NCBI GenBank assembly: GCA_934045075.1 | Contig: OW203740.1 | Location: forward strand, 16,829,944 to 16,893,943 | Source of the DNA: Yponomeuta sedellus | Lineage: Eukaryota; Arthropoda; Insecta; Lepidoptera; Yponomeutidae | Reading direction: 5' to 3' | DNA length: 64,000 bases | Shown here: piece after piece, positions 21,885-34,547 of the stretch | Layout of the letters: each line of letters opens with the position of its first letter | How positions within the stretch are numbered: the stretch's first letter is position 1 | Program-made: the position numbers and the translations under genes | Notes under the pieces: generated by a model | What the model was told of the DNA's origin: nothing | Seen by the model: only the letters and a program-made list of their open reading frames with translations | The model's database searches: none

Positions 21885-22130
21885 TAACGCTAGTGGTATT
21901 TTTCCGAGCGGTTTTGTGCTCCGCAAGGCACGTTAAGCAGTTGGTGCTATCTACCGTCGATAGATAGCAGTTGTTAAGCCAAGTCAGAGATCTTGGGGCG
22001 GGTTGAAAACTTCTGACAGTAAGACAAGCATCTAGGCTTGCAAGCCTCCACCAATTAGGACTTGGCTCCGTGGTCGAGTATGACCTATATCTTTTTCAGG
22101 GAAGAGACAGTGCCCCTCGGTGGGGACATA
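21885..22130 (-). repeat. Family A, diverged copy
   Basis: The inverse family A order is kept ('gctagtggtatttttccgag', 'gcaaggcacgttaag', 'gttaagccaagtcagag', 'gggcgggttg', 'ggaagagac') with many substitutions and a small internal rearrangement near 21955. Confidence 0.7.
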
Positions 22131-22164
22131 ATGCATTGATGATACATTGAATATTAAGGGAAAG

Positions 22165-22350
22165 AGTAAACTTCGTCGTCGCCGTCGTCAGGCAATACTA
22201 TTCCACTGCTGGACATAGCCCTTCCCCACGCTGGGGATGCGGGTTGGGGATCGGATTTCGGTGGAGTCGTACTGCCGGGGGCACTCCCACCCCTCTTGGT
22301 TTGTGTCCCTTTGTCGCCTTTTACGACACCCGCGGGAAGAATTGGGTAAA
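22165..22350 (-). repeat. Family G repeat (RTE-like 3' end)
   Basis: The inverse carries 'cccgcgggtgtcgtaaaagg', 'gggacacaaacc', 'ccgcatccccagcgtgggg' and 'gggctatgtccagcagtgga', then a CGACGA-rich tail. Other G copies are at 23246, 28205, 28818, 30605, 49738 and 54128. Confidence 0.7.
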
Positions 22351-22752
22351 AGAGCAAATTTACGCGCGAGAAATTTTCGGATAACCATAACATAAGGATT
22401 TTTTGTAGAACAGGAGTAGAGATAGTTTCGTATACAAAGAGAGACTATACATTGTATATGTAGGCACGATGAAAGTTATGTAATTTTTTGTTTTTTTTAT
22501 CTGACTGCGGTACCCTACAGGCTCTCAGACTGCATATTTGCGAACCATATTTTTATTCAGAACATCGCTCCATTCAGGCGTTGCGCTTTTCACAACAAGC
22601 GCGCCGTATTCAGACGGTGTTTTGGTCGGAAAATATCATTGAATACGTACACGCCAACCTGAATCGCTACGGGGTTTCTTTTAGTATAACATTTTCGGTC
22701 GGCACTCCGCATGGTGAGAGTTTTCTTCGAGAGCTTGGGATGTTTGAAGTGT
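22351..22752 (+). other. Unidentified open frame region
   Basis: The frame 22488-22760 (90 codons, with 'CEPYFYSEHRSIQALRFSQ' and 'ENIIEYVHANLNRYGV') is open. It looks more protein-like than most small frames here, but I recognise no family. No splice or promoter context supports it. Confidence 0.2.
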
Positions 22753-22885
22753 CAAATTGAAATGTAAAAATTACTTTGCTAACTCCCGCCAAAAATTCCA
22801 CAAGCACCATGCGGTTATGCCTCTAACACGAGGCATTAGGGTCACAAGGCTCACAACTGAGCCTTGTGAGCCTGAGTTACCGTAG
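22753..22885. repeat. Half of a fold-back MITE plus a small hairpin
   Basis: 22760-22822 ('aaattactttgct', 'ccgccaaaa', 'cacaagcaccatgcggtta') equals one arm of the palindrome at 49144-49277. It is followed by a separate hairpin 'aaggctcacaactgagcctt' at 22849-22868. Confidence 0.65.
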
Positions 22886-23245
22886 TGAGAGCATTTGGTC
22901 TACCCTCAAGTCATACAGAAGAAGAAAAAGTAGAGATCCTGAAGAACCGTTGTATATCGTTAAAAATGTCATGGCGGTCACGATTCCAAAACTATAAAAT
23001 GTTTAATTTTTCGCTTTAACAATTAAGGGGCTCCGTGCAGTAACGCTAACGCCACCAATGTATAAAAACTTATAACAATGTTTAAAAACTTAGATCGTTT
23101 ATGCAAAAAGGTTCAGTGCAATCTCTCACAGGTCATTTTAAAGACCCACGCACGACCCTGAACCTAAAAAATTGCCACGGAGTTAGTGCTAAGTTTTTTT
23201 TTACCTTAAGTTCACTAAAATCATCATTAACATTATTGAGAGATT
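22886..23245. other. No feature seen
   Basis: AT-rich sequence; no frame or repeat match. Confidence 0.4.
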
Positions 23246-23470
23246 GTACCGAAACCCAATTCTTCCCGCGGGTGTCGTAAAAGGCGACTAAGGGACACAA
23301 ACTGGAGGGTGGGCAGCAGCGCCCCCTGGAGTACAATTCCACCGAACTGCGATCCCCAACCCGCATGCCCAGCGTGGGGATTACGGGCATCACCCCCTAT
23401 GATAGCACAACTTGGCGCTCTTTAGGGTAAAGCTATGTCCAGCAGTGGACTAGTATAGCCTGACGACGTA
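23246..23470 (+). repeat. Family G repeat
   Basis: From 'ccaattcttcccgcgggtg' through 'gcgccccctggagtac', 'cccgcatgcccagcgtgggg' to 'tatgtccagcagtggac' and 'atagcctgacgacg'. The end resembles the 3' end of the RTE-like fragment at 30605-30930. Confidence 0.7.
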
Positions 23471-24039
23471 CTGGCACTTAGTAAAATAAATCATGAAAAT
23501 ATTCAAGTTTTTTTTTCATTGTTGTCATTGTTAGTTAGCCCTATAGATCCCCTTATAATAGATTTAGGACAAAACAATCTGTCAAATGATGCAAAAACAA
23601 TTGGTTTATAAGAAATGTCACGCAACAAAGAGAATACCTCGCCTTCTACCCCAAACGCTGCGGGCCGTGGTTACCGTTACAAAAATTCATGAAAACTCTG
23701 ACATGTTTCACAAACTATGCTCCAAGAGGTTCAGTATTGTTTGCAAGCCCGCCTTGTAAATTTAATTGCTACTGGCTATCGTATCAAAGGTAACCAGCCA
23801 AAACTTTACAAACATGAAAATACACCCAAACTGAGGCCATTTGTACAAATCAAGTATGGCGGCTTCTAGTAGGAATTGAACCCGCGACCACTGTTTCGGT
23901 AGTCCAGCATATTAACTACTACACAAACGACAAAAAACAACTGTAACTTTACTTCGCGTTCACGTGAAGGTGAGCCACTTTGATACAACTTCATAATAGC
24001 CTATTTGCGGCGGTAACAAAGCTGTAGAACGTCAGTTTC
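23471..24039. other. Mostly unannotated; one tRNA-like SINE head
   Basis: At 23870-23935 the minus strand has a B-box-like 'gggttcaattcc' and an A-box-like region 'gttaatatgctgg', suggesting a degraded SINE head. The rest shows nothing. Confidence 0.35.
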
Positions 24040-24225
24040 AAAATCGAAAGGTCCCAGCGTGTACCAATGACTTCGTTTTCAAAGATATGTAGGTACATTA
24101 ATGTTTATAGTAGCGATACTACTCGCTTACTGTGAAGAAAAATGTCGTGAGGAAACCCTAGTATCTGAAGTTTAAACTTACCTTAGCGGTTGCTACGTAC
24201 AATGGAACAACTATGTGCCTAATTA
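24040..24225 (+). repeat. SINE family C, degraded copy
   Basis: It shares 'taccaatgacttcgttttc', 'gaggaaaccctagtatctga' and 'ttgctacgtacaatgg' with the copy at 5388-5625. Its tRNA head is decayed. Confidence 0.65.
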
Positions 24226-24794
24226 ACAAGTCTATTTGCCTCAAATCACTGAATAAGAGTAGTTTCAGAATGCACTGGTACAATACCGTTCACGTGCCAT
24301 GCGTGACGCATATTTCACTGCATAAATTCAAAAGCCTCAGTGTGAATACTTCGCAGCTGCCTCTAACACACCAACCAGCGTATCCAGCCCTTAAAATTAG
24401 ACAAAAAGAAACCTTACTGCTTTAAAAATAAGGGGTTGCTAATGCCTTAAGTTAAAGTGGTCTCGTAGAGAACAGTTTGTAACGAACTCTTTTCTATTAA
24501 AAACGTACGCGTCGCTGTTTTAGTTAGAGAGCGGGTGAAATTAAAAATGTAAACGAACGAGTCTGGTTATTTCACAATTGTCAAGGACTCAAACTGAGCG
24601 GTGACAGGTTATTTACAATTTTCAGTACCTAAATAAACAATTTTGATAGGTTTTTGAACTAAAACTTTCGTAAGCACAACACATTGTAGACTTTTAGATC
24701 CGGACTAAAAGTCTAGAATTTTGATAGGATTTAACCTTTTAGTACGATGGCATGAGTCACGCGTTTTGTGTCAGAATTTGACAGTTAATGTACT
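24226..24794. other. No gene seen
   Basis: AT-rich. A short hairpin 'gacttttag ... ctaaaagtc' lies at 24689-24714. The open frame 24213-24425 starts in the SINE and matches nothing. Confidence 0.4.
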
Positions 24795-25415
24795 GAAGCG
24801 CTCGTGACTAAGTCGTAACAAGTGATTGGAATCAATCACTAAGGTTAAGCAACAACAGGCGCGGTCAGATGCTGGATGGGAGACCATCCATCATAGATGC
24901 ATGGGTTGTTAATGGCAATCATGAAATCTTATTAGGTTTACGTATGGCAACTGATGTATTTGGTTTAAGATCACTTGAGAAAAGATGGTCCGAGTGGAGT
25001 TTTTTTTCCGCTGCCATTTTCTCCACTACAATACGGCCCGGCGGCTTACATTTTACATTGTACATTGACATTCAGCAAACAGAATGTACATTCTTTACGT
25101 TGAAATAAATTGATTTGAATTTGATTTGAATCCCGTGACCACAGCTAGGGGCATTTTTTCCGAGCGCTTCCGTTTTGCGTTCCGCTTCGCAAAGAAATTA
25201 AGTTGTTGGTGCCGGCTCTCATGTAATGACAGCCGTAAAGCCATGTCAGAGGCCTTATGGGCGGCATGATAACTTCTGACAGTAAGGCCCGCCAGTGTTA
25301 TAATCCTCCACTAACGCGGACTTGTCCGCCGTGGTGGAGTATGGCCTAACCTTCCTGCGATGCAGGAACAGACCCATGCTCCAGCAGTGGAGACATACAA
25401 AGGGTTGATATCAAT
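24795..25415 (-). repeat. Family A copy split by a LINE-1 insertion
   Basis: The outer parts (24795-24889 and 25134-25415) join into one continuous inverse family A. The join falls at 'gaccatcc / cgtgacc', exactly as in uninterrupted copies. Between them is a LINE-1 3' end, with 'atcc' on both sides as a possible short target duplication. Confidence 0.82.
24890..25130 (+). mobile_element. LINE-1 5'-truncated 3' end
   Basis: It matches the 3' untranslated part of the 16088-19720 element: 'gttaatggcaatcatgaa', 'tccactacaatacggccc', 'gcggcttacattttac', 'cattcagcaaacagaatg', ending in TTTGAATTTGATTTGAA. Truncation plus the same tail shows insertion by target-primed reverse transcription. Confidence 0.85.
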
Positions 25416-25496
25416 ATCATGAATGTAGTGGAAAGTCGCGACGTTTGACATTTAAAACATGCGACTAGCATCATGGTACTACACTATTTTTATTTT
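25416..25496. other. Short unannotated stretch
   Basis: 'aaagtcgcgacgtttgacat' is similar to 1485-1505 ('gaagtcacgacttttgacct'), and 'actagcatcatggtac' is near the same place in both. This suggests a small shared repeat. Confidence 0.35.
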
Positions 25497-25670
25497 TAAT
25501 GCACTAACCCGTGCTAATACAGAGAATATTGTAAAGAGGTTCGAAATTTCACTGATGGCGTGAGTCGCCCATTGGCTCAATTGGTAGAGCGCTGGTACGG
25601 ATAGCCAGAGGTTGCGGGTTCGAATCCCGGCATGGGTGAAATTTTTAGCCTCTAAATAGGTTTTTAAATC
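25497..25670 (+). repeat. SINE family B with an inverted tail piece in front
   Basis: 25518-25668 is family B on the plus strand with clear A box 'tggctcaattgg' and B box 'ggttcgaatcc'. It is preceded at 25497-25517 by 'taatgcactaacccgtgcta', which is the SINE's own 3' end inverted. Confidence 0.8.
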
Positions 25671-25794
25671 ATGGTACTACCCAGGCTGGTGTGCATATGA
25701 CGTAAACTTTTTAATGAAACTTTATTTGGTGTATGTGTACATGTGTTTGCGGTCACCGTGTATGATCAAACTTTGGCAGTGTGACAGTTAACCC

Positions 25795-26165
25795 TAGTAC
25801 AGTACTACACATCCTAAAAGTCCCTTCGGGAATCTAAGTTCACGCAGACTAGGAAGAAGTGTAACGAAAGTACCCGAAGCGATAAGTACATTAAACATGA
25901 TCTTTAACCGATACGTTTAAGGTGCAGAATTGATTGCCGCAGTAGCGCTACCTATTTCGCTCACGCTAGGTATTGCCAAACTAATAGTCACCTGCATCGA
26001 TGACGTTGAAACAACCAATAGCAACAAAGGCGCGCGGCCTGCCATAAAATGAAACTATCTTATTGGTCGATCAACTTGCCGCACATCCAAAATATGGTCA
26101 TCTGCGCAGGTACATCCGGGAGATTTATTTCATGTGTAGCACTGTACAACCGTGGATTTTTAGGG
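25795..26165 (-). repeat. Family J, inverse copy
   Basis: It mirrors 12206-12575: 'tacagtactacacatcc', 'aaagtcccttcgggaatc', 'gcaacaaaggcgcgcggc', 'tctgcgcaggtacatcc'. About 40 bases around 25940-25980 are extra. Confidence 0.7.
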
Positions 26166-26321
26166 TTAGTACCACAAAAATCTAAACGGAACCCTTATTA
26201 TTTTTATGTAGCCTATAAAATAACATCCTACTAAATTAAAAGAAAAGGTTTTATTCAAGGTAGCGCACAAACTGCGGCTCAATGAACGTTACAAGTGACA
26301 CTTGATGTTTATTCACTTGAC

Positions 26322-27656
<1,335 letters not shown>

Positions 27657-27734
27657 TCAAAATCTAGATCATTTTAGAGAGAAAATAGACAAAAACAGAG
27701 TTTACAATATTTTTACAAAACTCATGCATTTTAC

Positions 27735-27955
27735 ATCTTTAAAGCCGTTGATGCCGGCTATCATGTAATGGCAGTCGTTAAGCCATGTCAGAGGCCCTAT
27801 GGGTGGCTTGATAACTTCTAAAAGAAAGCTCCCCACTGTCTTGCAATCCTCCACCAACCCGGACAGCCCCCGTGGTGGAGTATGGCCTAGCCTTCCTGCG
27901 ATGCAGTAAGAGACCCGTGCCCCAGCAGTGGGGACATTCAAGGGTTGATAAATCA
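27735..27955 (-). repeat. Family A copy
   Basis: Inverse family A from the 'ggctatcatgtaatggcag' region to 'acattcaagggttgata'. It lacks the distal third. Confidence 0.8.
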
Positions 27956-28099
27956 ACAATCTATAGATTGTTGAGTTTAAGACCCAGTAAAAGAGACACA
28001 GGTTTAATATTTACTTGGTGGGTTTCTGCACCTCATGCTGTAACATTACTGGACAGAACAAAGATTTTTTTATTCATTCTGTTTCGTAAATCTAAGCTA

Positions 28100-28480
28100 C
28101 AGTCTGTTAGTTTTTAGAATATACCTCGGCTACTATCGATATACTCGGATAGAATCGGATATATTCGTGTAATAGAAATATCGGAACTAATATGACACTC
28201 AATTTCGTATATTCTTCTTCTTCGGGCTATATTAGTCCACTGCTGGACATAGCCCTCCTCTAATGAGCGCCATAGCGCAAGGTTTTGCCAACATTGGGGG
28301 GTAATGCCCATAATCTCCACGCTGAGCATGCGGGTTGGGGAGCGCAGTTTGTTTGAATTGTACTGCGGGGGGCGGGGGTATTAATTAACAGAGCAGGATG
28401 TAGTATTACACTCGTGTGCTTTCGGCGAAAACCGAAGACTACTCTAGAGGCCGAGGTATATTCTAAAAGCTACCAGACTG
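28100..28480. mobile_element. Tc1/mariner-like MITE with TA target sites
   Basis: The left end reads 'cagtctgttagtttttagaa' and continues 'tatacctcggc'. The right end is its inverse over about 34 bases (28447-28480) with a few mismatches. TA flanks both ends (28098-28099 and 28481-28482), the target duplication of Tc1/mariner elements. There is no transposase, so it is non-autonomous. A family G copy lies inside it. Confidence 0.75.
28205..28380 (-). repeat. Family G copy nested in the MITE
   Basis: It starts with a TTCTTCTTC tract (inverse GAAGAA tail) then 'ccactgctggacatagcc' and 'catgcgggttgggg'. The minus strand still reads 'LEEGYVQQWTNIA', close to the conserved end of RTE-type ORF2 proteins. 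Confidence 0.75.
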
Positions 28481-28482
28481 TA

Positions 28483-29179
28483 CGGCTGTAATAGTCTCCT
28501 GAAAAACTAGGCATAACCAATGCGCGTAAGTAGTAACGATATGCTTAGCACAACGCGTTATCTCTCACCCGAGGCAAAAAAGGTAACGCCATAAAAGATA
28601 ACTGCATATCGAAATCATCACGGGGCGTATATGTAAATCGCGTGAATACCACCCAACGGCCGACGCCTGGCTATTCGGAGAGAGAGAAACAAAACGCCGT
28701 CAAGTGCGAGATTGAGTCGTTCTGAGAGGGTTCCGCATCCAGTGCTTCTTCTCCTTCTTCGGTCTTATAACTCCTAGGGGTGCATAGGGCCTCAACTACA
28801 GATTTCTACTTCTGACGGTCAGCTAGTGCCGATCCCCAACCCGCATGCCCAGCGTGGGGATTATGGTCATTACCCCCCAATGATGGCACAACCTTGCGTA
28901 TATTAGGAGAGGGCTATGTCTAGCAGTGGACTAATATAGCCTGAAGAAGAAGAAGAAGACTTGGCCTTTTAGTCTATTGACCTTTTCCAGGTGGTCCTAG
29001 GCCGCCCCCGCATCCAGTGCCAATTAATTCTATTTCGTTTGTTCACAAACAACTTACATTGCTTTTGGAGTCTTAAAACTTAATACTAAGTGATAATATA
29101 AAGAATTAATAAAATTTTCAACCACGCCCAAAGTCAATAAAATGTCAAATGAAATAAAATGTATTACTAGCTATAATCC
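28483..29179. other. Unannotated except a family G copy at 28818-28958
   Basis: 28818-28958 (plus) is family G: 'cgatccccaacccgcatgcc', 'ggctatgtctagcagtgg', ending 'gcctgaagaagaagaagaag'. Its inverse partner lies at 28205-28380, so the two form a potential large hairpin. Nothing else is seen. Confidence 0.6.
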
Positions 29180-29435
29180 ATGCTTTGCAGAGCATGTTAA
29201 GCCGTTGGTGCCGGCTGTCATGTGATGGCAGTCGTTAAGCAATGTCAGATGCCATGCGGCATCTGAAATTGCGGCCGCCCGCTCATAAGTTATCAAAACT
29301 TCTGACAGTGAGGGCCGCCACGATCAACCCGGAGTTGGCCCTTGGTGGAGTATGGCCTAACCTTCTTTCGATGCAGGACCAGAAGACCAGGAGCCCCGTG
29401 CCCTAGCACTGGGGACACACAAAAGGTTGATATCG
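29180..29435 (-). repeat. Family A copy
   Basis: Inverse family A from 'gcagagcatgttaagccg' to 'aaaggttgatatcg', with a ~20-base insertion near 29255 that duplicates 'gatgccatgcggcatc'. Confidence 0.78.
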
Positions 29436-30604
29436 TCATCATCATTTTCAATGGAAAGCAGATAGACCAAGCATATTGGTAAAAAAATCATTGCGGTGCA
29501 GCATTTGGTTTGTAACTGTACTGGAATCGTTAGGCACCTTCTTAACTAACAGCAGTGATAACCCATCTGAAACCCACTTACTCAATTTAAGAGGTAACAC
29601 TGTAGATGGTAGATGGACATACAGTGATAGAGAAGTTTACTCTATGGGGCTTTCATGTTTATTAAGATCGAGACCCTAAAGATCGTCCGAGCCAGGGCCG
29701 TATTTAGGTTTTGGAAATCAAGTCTTCAAGTTGTTCAAATCAATCAGAGGGGATTGGACAGGCTAAAGGCGCAACGCAATGCTAACTTTTAACGTGTCTT
29801 GTTGATGCGCTCACGCGGCACGCGTCAAGACACCCACATTTGTTTTCTGAAATTAGTTGCACACTCGGGAGAGTGGCTGGTATTCACAACACAGGTTTTT
29901 TGCCTACTGTGAATACCATTCTACACCAACTATGCCATAATAATAAATATGTACCTACCTATTACTGTACCGAGTATCTTGTAAAATTGATTCAATAAAA
30001 TAAAAAAAAATTATCTTATCTTATCTAACTATAATTCTTGTGAAAAATAATAAATCAAGTCAATAAAAAATTATCTTTGAAAATAAACATTTTTATGTTT
30101 TTTTTTTATTGTTGGCGCTAGTTTCCACCACGGAGCGCTATAAGTGCTTTCTGCTACACTCCACGCTCCAGCGTAAATAAGGTAAATATTAAGTTCAAAG
30201 GTTAATATCCATATTTCTCAACAATTATTATAAAAAATATACATTTTAAATTAATACGTCTAATGATGAGTTTTAAAAAGGATTTGAGGATAATTTATGC
30301 AAAAAACGCTTGCATCTGTAGCAATTTTATCAAAAACCGCCAGGATTGGTCAACTCTACAATGACGTCACAGGTCAGTAAATGTTGCGACCCAAGTACCC
30401 GAGAGCCGACTTGACGTTTGTTTCTTTACTGACCAGTGACGTCACTCCTGTCCGAGACCATTAATCAAGAGCATTTTGGCGGTTTATTTTAAAAAGAATT
30501 ATTTGTTTTTTTTTTCCAAAAAAATACGGAATATTTAAAAATTATGACTTTCTATCTACTACCTTTCTACTAGCCTATTTATTGACTTTTCTTCTTTGTA
30601 ATAT
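29436..30604. other. No gene recognised
   Basis: The frame 29476-29679 (67 codons, with 'LRGNTVDGRWTYSDREVY') has a protein-like look but no family I know. 29880-30030 ends 'caataaaataaaaaaaaa' and TATCTTATCT repeats, which looks like a retroposon 3' end. Confidence 0.35.
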
Positions 30605-30930
30605 TAGTGGACGGAGTTTCTCTGAAGGATAGAATTCGTAACGAATGCATCCGACAGAACTCAGTTTTCGACATAGCTCAGAGAATTAGCGAGCTAAATT
30701 GGCAGTGGGCTGGCCATTTCTCGTGAAGAATCGACCGTTGGAGTAAGCGTGATCTTGAGTAGAGACGTAGTAACGTGTAGGACGCCTTCTGACCAGGTGG
30801 GATGACGATCTGCGAAAAACTGCAGGGAGATGCTGGATGCGGCAAGCTATAGACAGGGGGCAATGGCGCTCATTAGGGGAGGGCTATGTCCAACAGTGGA
30901 CTAATATAGGCTAAGAAGAAGAAGAATAAT
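30605..30930 (+). pseudogene. RTE-like LINE, C-terminal end of ORF2
   Basis: The plus strand translates as 'DGVSLKDRIRNECIRQNS', 'DIAQRISELNWQWAGHFS', then broken pieces ending near 'GRAMSNSGL'. The phrase with RIRNE..R and L.W.WAGH is the usual end of endonuclease-reverse transcriptase ORFs of RTE-like elements in insects, after the RT domain. Stops interrupt it. The DNA ends 'gggctatgtccaacagtgga' and AAGAAGAAGAA, the same 3' end as family G, so G is probably a derivative of this LINE or a SINE using its 3' end. Confidence 0.75.
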
Positions 30931-31349
30931 TAAGAAATTATTACTTTCTGAGCATTTGCTAAACACAAAATAAAAATCTTAATTGGTTTTCAGAAACCAG
31001 GGAAATAGCCTATTTATCTTTTTGATATTGCAGATGTACATTTCACACTAACACATTGACACGCTTCACGTGAACGAAACTTCTTCAACTGCCCCTCCCA
31101 AAAGCAATGCCCAATGCCGCCCCGCCAAAAAAAACATGAAAAACGCCAGCCGTCGTTCCGTACGACCCAAAGCGCCCGTTCTGCCAAACTCCCCGAATAG
31201 TTTTTCAACTGTCCATTGAGATTACATTTGATTCAATGCGTCGGGACAAAAAACAGGCGTGTTAACACCTCACCGCTCAAATTCAATCGGGATCGTGTCT
31301 GTATTGGCAGCACTAGGTACTGTACTATTGTAGAGGATATATAAGTTAT
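30931..31349. other. No feature seen
   Basis: AT-rich, with a short GC patch at 31080-31200; the small minus-strand frame there matches nothing known to me. Confidence 0.4.
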
Positions 31350-31650
31350 TGTTGTACCTCATTTTGCTTGAAGGCAACAAATAAATATTTTAGAAGAAGA
31401 AGAAGAAAGACATTTATTATAGCAACAAGACACATCACAGAAACAAAAAACCACAAAATTAACACTACATGAGCACAACAGAAATTAACCAAATATACAA
31501 ATAAACGAAACAAAAAACACACAAATTGCTTTCGCCTGTGGTGCGTCTGAATTGCCACAAAAAGCAGCTGACTCAGCGTTGTGCTGAGGGACTGAGCCCT
31601 CAGCGCTGATTTTCAGTCAGTGCCCGAGGTAACTGAATGGTCCTACGAGG
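31350..31650 (-). repeat. Family L interspersed repeat
   Basis: On the minus strand: 'gcactgactgaaaatcagcg', 'ctcagtccctcagcacaacg', 'ctgagtcagctgcttttt', ending near a TTCTTCTTCTTC tract (31392-31406 inverse). A plus-strand relative is at 50390-50620. Confidence 0.6.
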
Positions 31651-32424
31651 TGCGTGTCGTGGTGCATTTATAGGATATATGAATAGGATAGGATAGGTAC
31701 ACAAATATGAAAGTAAAAGGGTCGTCTTAAATACTTAGATACATATATATATCCATACATGTATAAACACATACACATATATACATACAATACAACACAT
31801 AGATATAGATGTTATTAATTTTAAATGATAATGTAAAATACAAATAAAATAAATCGAATAAATAAACATGAGTGCAGAAATATAGAAAGAAAAAGAAAAA
31901 AGAAGCAAACACCTATTTTCTATGCTATTCTATATAAAGACGGGGGCATATTTCGTTTCCTTCTTCTGTCTTGGTCGATAGGATTGATCTCGAACTGTGA
32001 GCGCTCAGTGGAAACTCCGGGTCAGTAATTAAGGACACTTAGTATTTTAATTCACTCACTTCAAAGTAACAAAATCAAATTTAATATAAGACTGTTATAA
32101 ACGTGACGCGAGCAGTTTCTGCGTGGTGATACCTCGACCGCGTGTCGCAAAGTGAACTGTCCGTTCCTGCCACGCTTCCCACTCCACGGCCAAAGTCGCA
32201 ACGCAGACTCCGCACAGCGCCGCCAGGTGGCGCTTGCGTTCCGTCAAAACAGTCGTTTAAAAACTATTTCTTTCTTTATTTTGCCGACATATATTTATCA
32301 ACTTTTACAGGTACTCTTCTTAGTTTACGGGTGATTTTGCAACAAAAATTTGAATGTGGATCTGCTGTTGGTTTTTTACTTTGGTATGACTACATTCATC
32401 AAAAGTTTACTCTTTAGTTTACAA
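31651..32424. other. No gene recognised
   Basis: 31680-31920 is AT-rich with TATA/CATA patches. 32140-32260 is CpG-rich with two overlapping open frames (32142-32417 and 32152-32334) of no known family. Confidence 0.4.
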
Positions 32425-32570
32425 TAATAAAAATAGAACTGGCGTGCGTGCATGCAACGACTTATGAACGTTGATGAAGCGAAGATCTGTCAAGATCGTG
32501 GCAAGTGGCAGTCCCTGGTGTCTGCCTACTCCTCTGGGATATATGCGTGAGGTTATGTATGTATGTAAGT
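32425..32570 (+). mobile_element. Family F 3' end
   Basis: From 'ggcgtgcgtgcatgcaacg' through 'gatctgtcaagatcgtggc' to 'gcgtgaggttatg' with a short TATG tail. Confidence 0.8.
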
Positions 32571-33390
32571 AATAAAAATGAAACAAAATGCGAGCGAGTC
32601 TGCATACGACAGCAAAAGGCATGACGAAAAATTTTTATTTTTCTAATAAAATAATCTAATATAATAAATTTATTTTAATAAAAGCTCCTCCGCTATTTGG
32701 AGACACATTTATTATTTACGGAAAAAGCTATATTTCAGTAATAAACTAAAGTTTAATGAAGGTTGAAGCCATTTTTTTTTAATTAATATTTTAAGTCCGT
32801 GTGAAAACAGCTAGCAGTGTCATGGCGTCAAATCTGACGTCATGCCACATTGTAATCACTGATGATGATGATTGATCCGACCGATTTCGGCCATGGCGAC
32901 CACTTTGACACCTAATCACATATGTGGCGCTGGTGCGCTCGAAGATGGCTTATGTAGCCTATCTTCGCGGCGAAACTCCGTGCACACTGAGGGCACGTGA
33001 GAATGCCGTTGTCATAGTTGTATGTTATGGCAGCAGGTGGGCGAGCCTTTAGCTCACTTTGTAATCACTAGTAGTCACAACAAAGTACGGGTGAAGTTTA
33101 CCAATGTTAACCTAAGCGTGACGTCACGCGGTGTCATTGGTTTTCGGTCAAAATGGCTGATAGCAGTATTATAATGTTTTATTTTATTGAAAATATTGGT
33201 AATCTCTGTTTTTTATAAATTTAAAGCAGTGTTTTAAATCCTTTTAATATTACTGTACTTTCCCCTTATATCGGTAAGGTATAAATCTGTGATTATTTGA
33301 TACGGTCGTCACGTCTATTATCAAAATATATACATTGTTTTTAAAATCAACACAATATACCACATGTTTTAATGTTTATTATTATGTAGC
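32571..33390. other. Unannotated, with one likely repeat at 32855-33065
   Basis: 32855-33065 opens with GATGATGATGATTG then 'atccgaccgatttcggcc', which I take as a lepidopteran-type interspersed repeat (family Q) although no second copy is in this window. The rest is AT-rich. Confidence 0.35.
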
Positions 33391-33394
33391 CAAT

Positions 33395-33660
33395 AAACGT
33401 CCCACTGCTGGGCACAAGCCTTCTCTCAGAGAGCGCGTATGGGCTTAATTACCAGGCGTGCCCGCCGCGGATTGGCAATTTCAAGCGCCGAGGTATTTTA
33501 ACACTCAGGTTTCGCCACGATGTTTTCCTTCACGGCTAGCGAGTGATATTGCTATTATAACTTCACAAATATACGTAACTTACAAGACAAAGTAATTGTT
33601 ACATGCCCGCGCTGGGAATCGAACCTGGCTCTCCCGCTTCAGAGTCCACTGCCAGATGTA
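33395..33660 (-). repeat. SINE family M, tRNA-derived
   Basis: On the minus strand: a B-box region 'ggttcgattcccagcgcggg', then 'attactttgtcttgtaag', 'gtgaaggaaaacatcgtgg', 'cctcggcgcttgaaattgcc', 'gggcttgtgccc'-type sequence and 'cagtgggacgtttattggc'. Pieces recur at 5750, 35105, 36350, 49485 and 55005. Confidence 0.72.
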
Positions 33661-33941
33661 ACTGCAGTTTTAAGTATACGTTGACAAAGACAAAGTTGAA
33701 TAAAACTTTTAATTAGAATCATTAATATTGTGCTGAGCGTACAAACGTTGGCACGTGCGTAACTTATAAGACAAAGTAATTGTTACATGCCCGCGCTGGG
33801 AATCGAACCTGGCTCTCCCGCTTCAGAGTCCACTGCCAGATGTAACTGCAGTTTTAAGTATACGTTGACAAAGACAAAGTTGAATAAAACTTTTAATTAG
33901 AATCATTAATATTGTGCTGAGCGTACAAACGTTGGCACGTG
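33574..33941 (+). repeat. 184-bp tandem duplication including a SINE head
   Basis: Two units, 33574-33757 and 33758-33941, are almost identical; the only difference I see is 'cttacaag' against 'cttataag'. The unit begins in the SINE M body and extends into flanking sequence, so the duplication came after the SINE insertion. Confidence 0.92.
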
Positions 33942-34454
<513 letters not shown>

Positions 34455-34547
34455 ACATATATAAATATATATTATTAAATCATTAATCTATGCTTCATAC
34501 CTTGCTGTATGGAGCATGGACCGTATAGCGACTGTAGTGACGGCAGA

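Noticed and set aside
25560..25632. Possible tRNA genes at the A/B-box sites (also 5388, 26335, 37745, 58275)
   Set aside because: The heads continue into conserved SINE bodies, acceptor stems do not close properly, and many copies share the same 3' body.
33574..33941. A CRISPR-like array
   Set aside because: Only two long direct units with no spacer pattern, in a eukaryotic repeat context.
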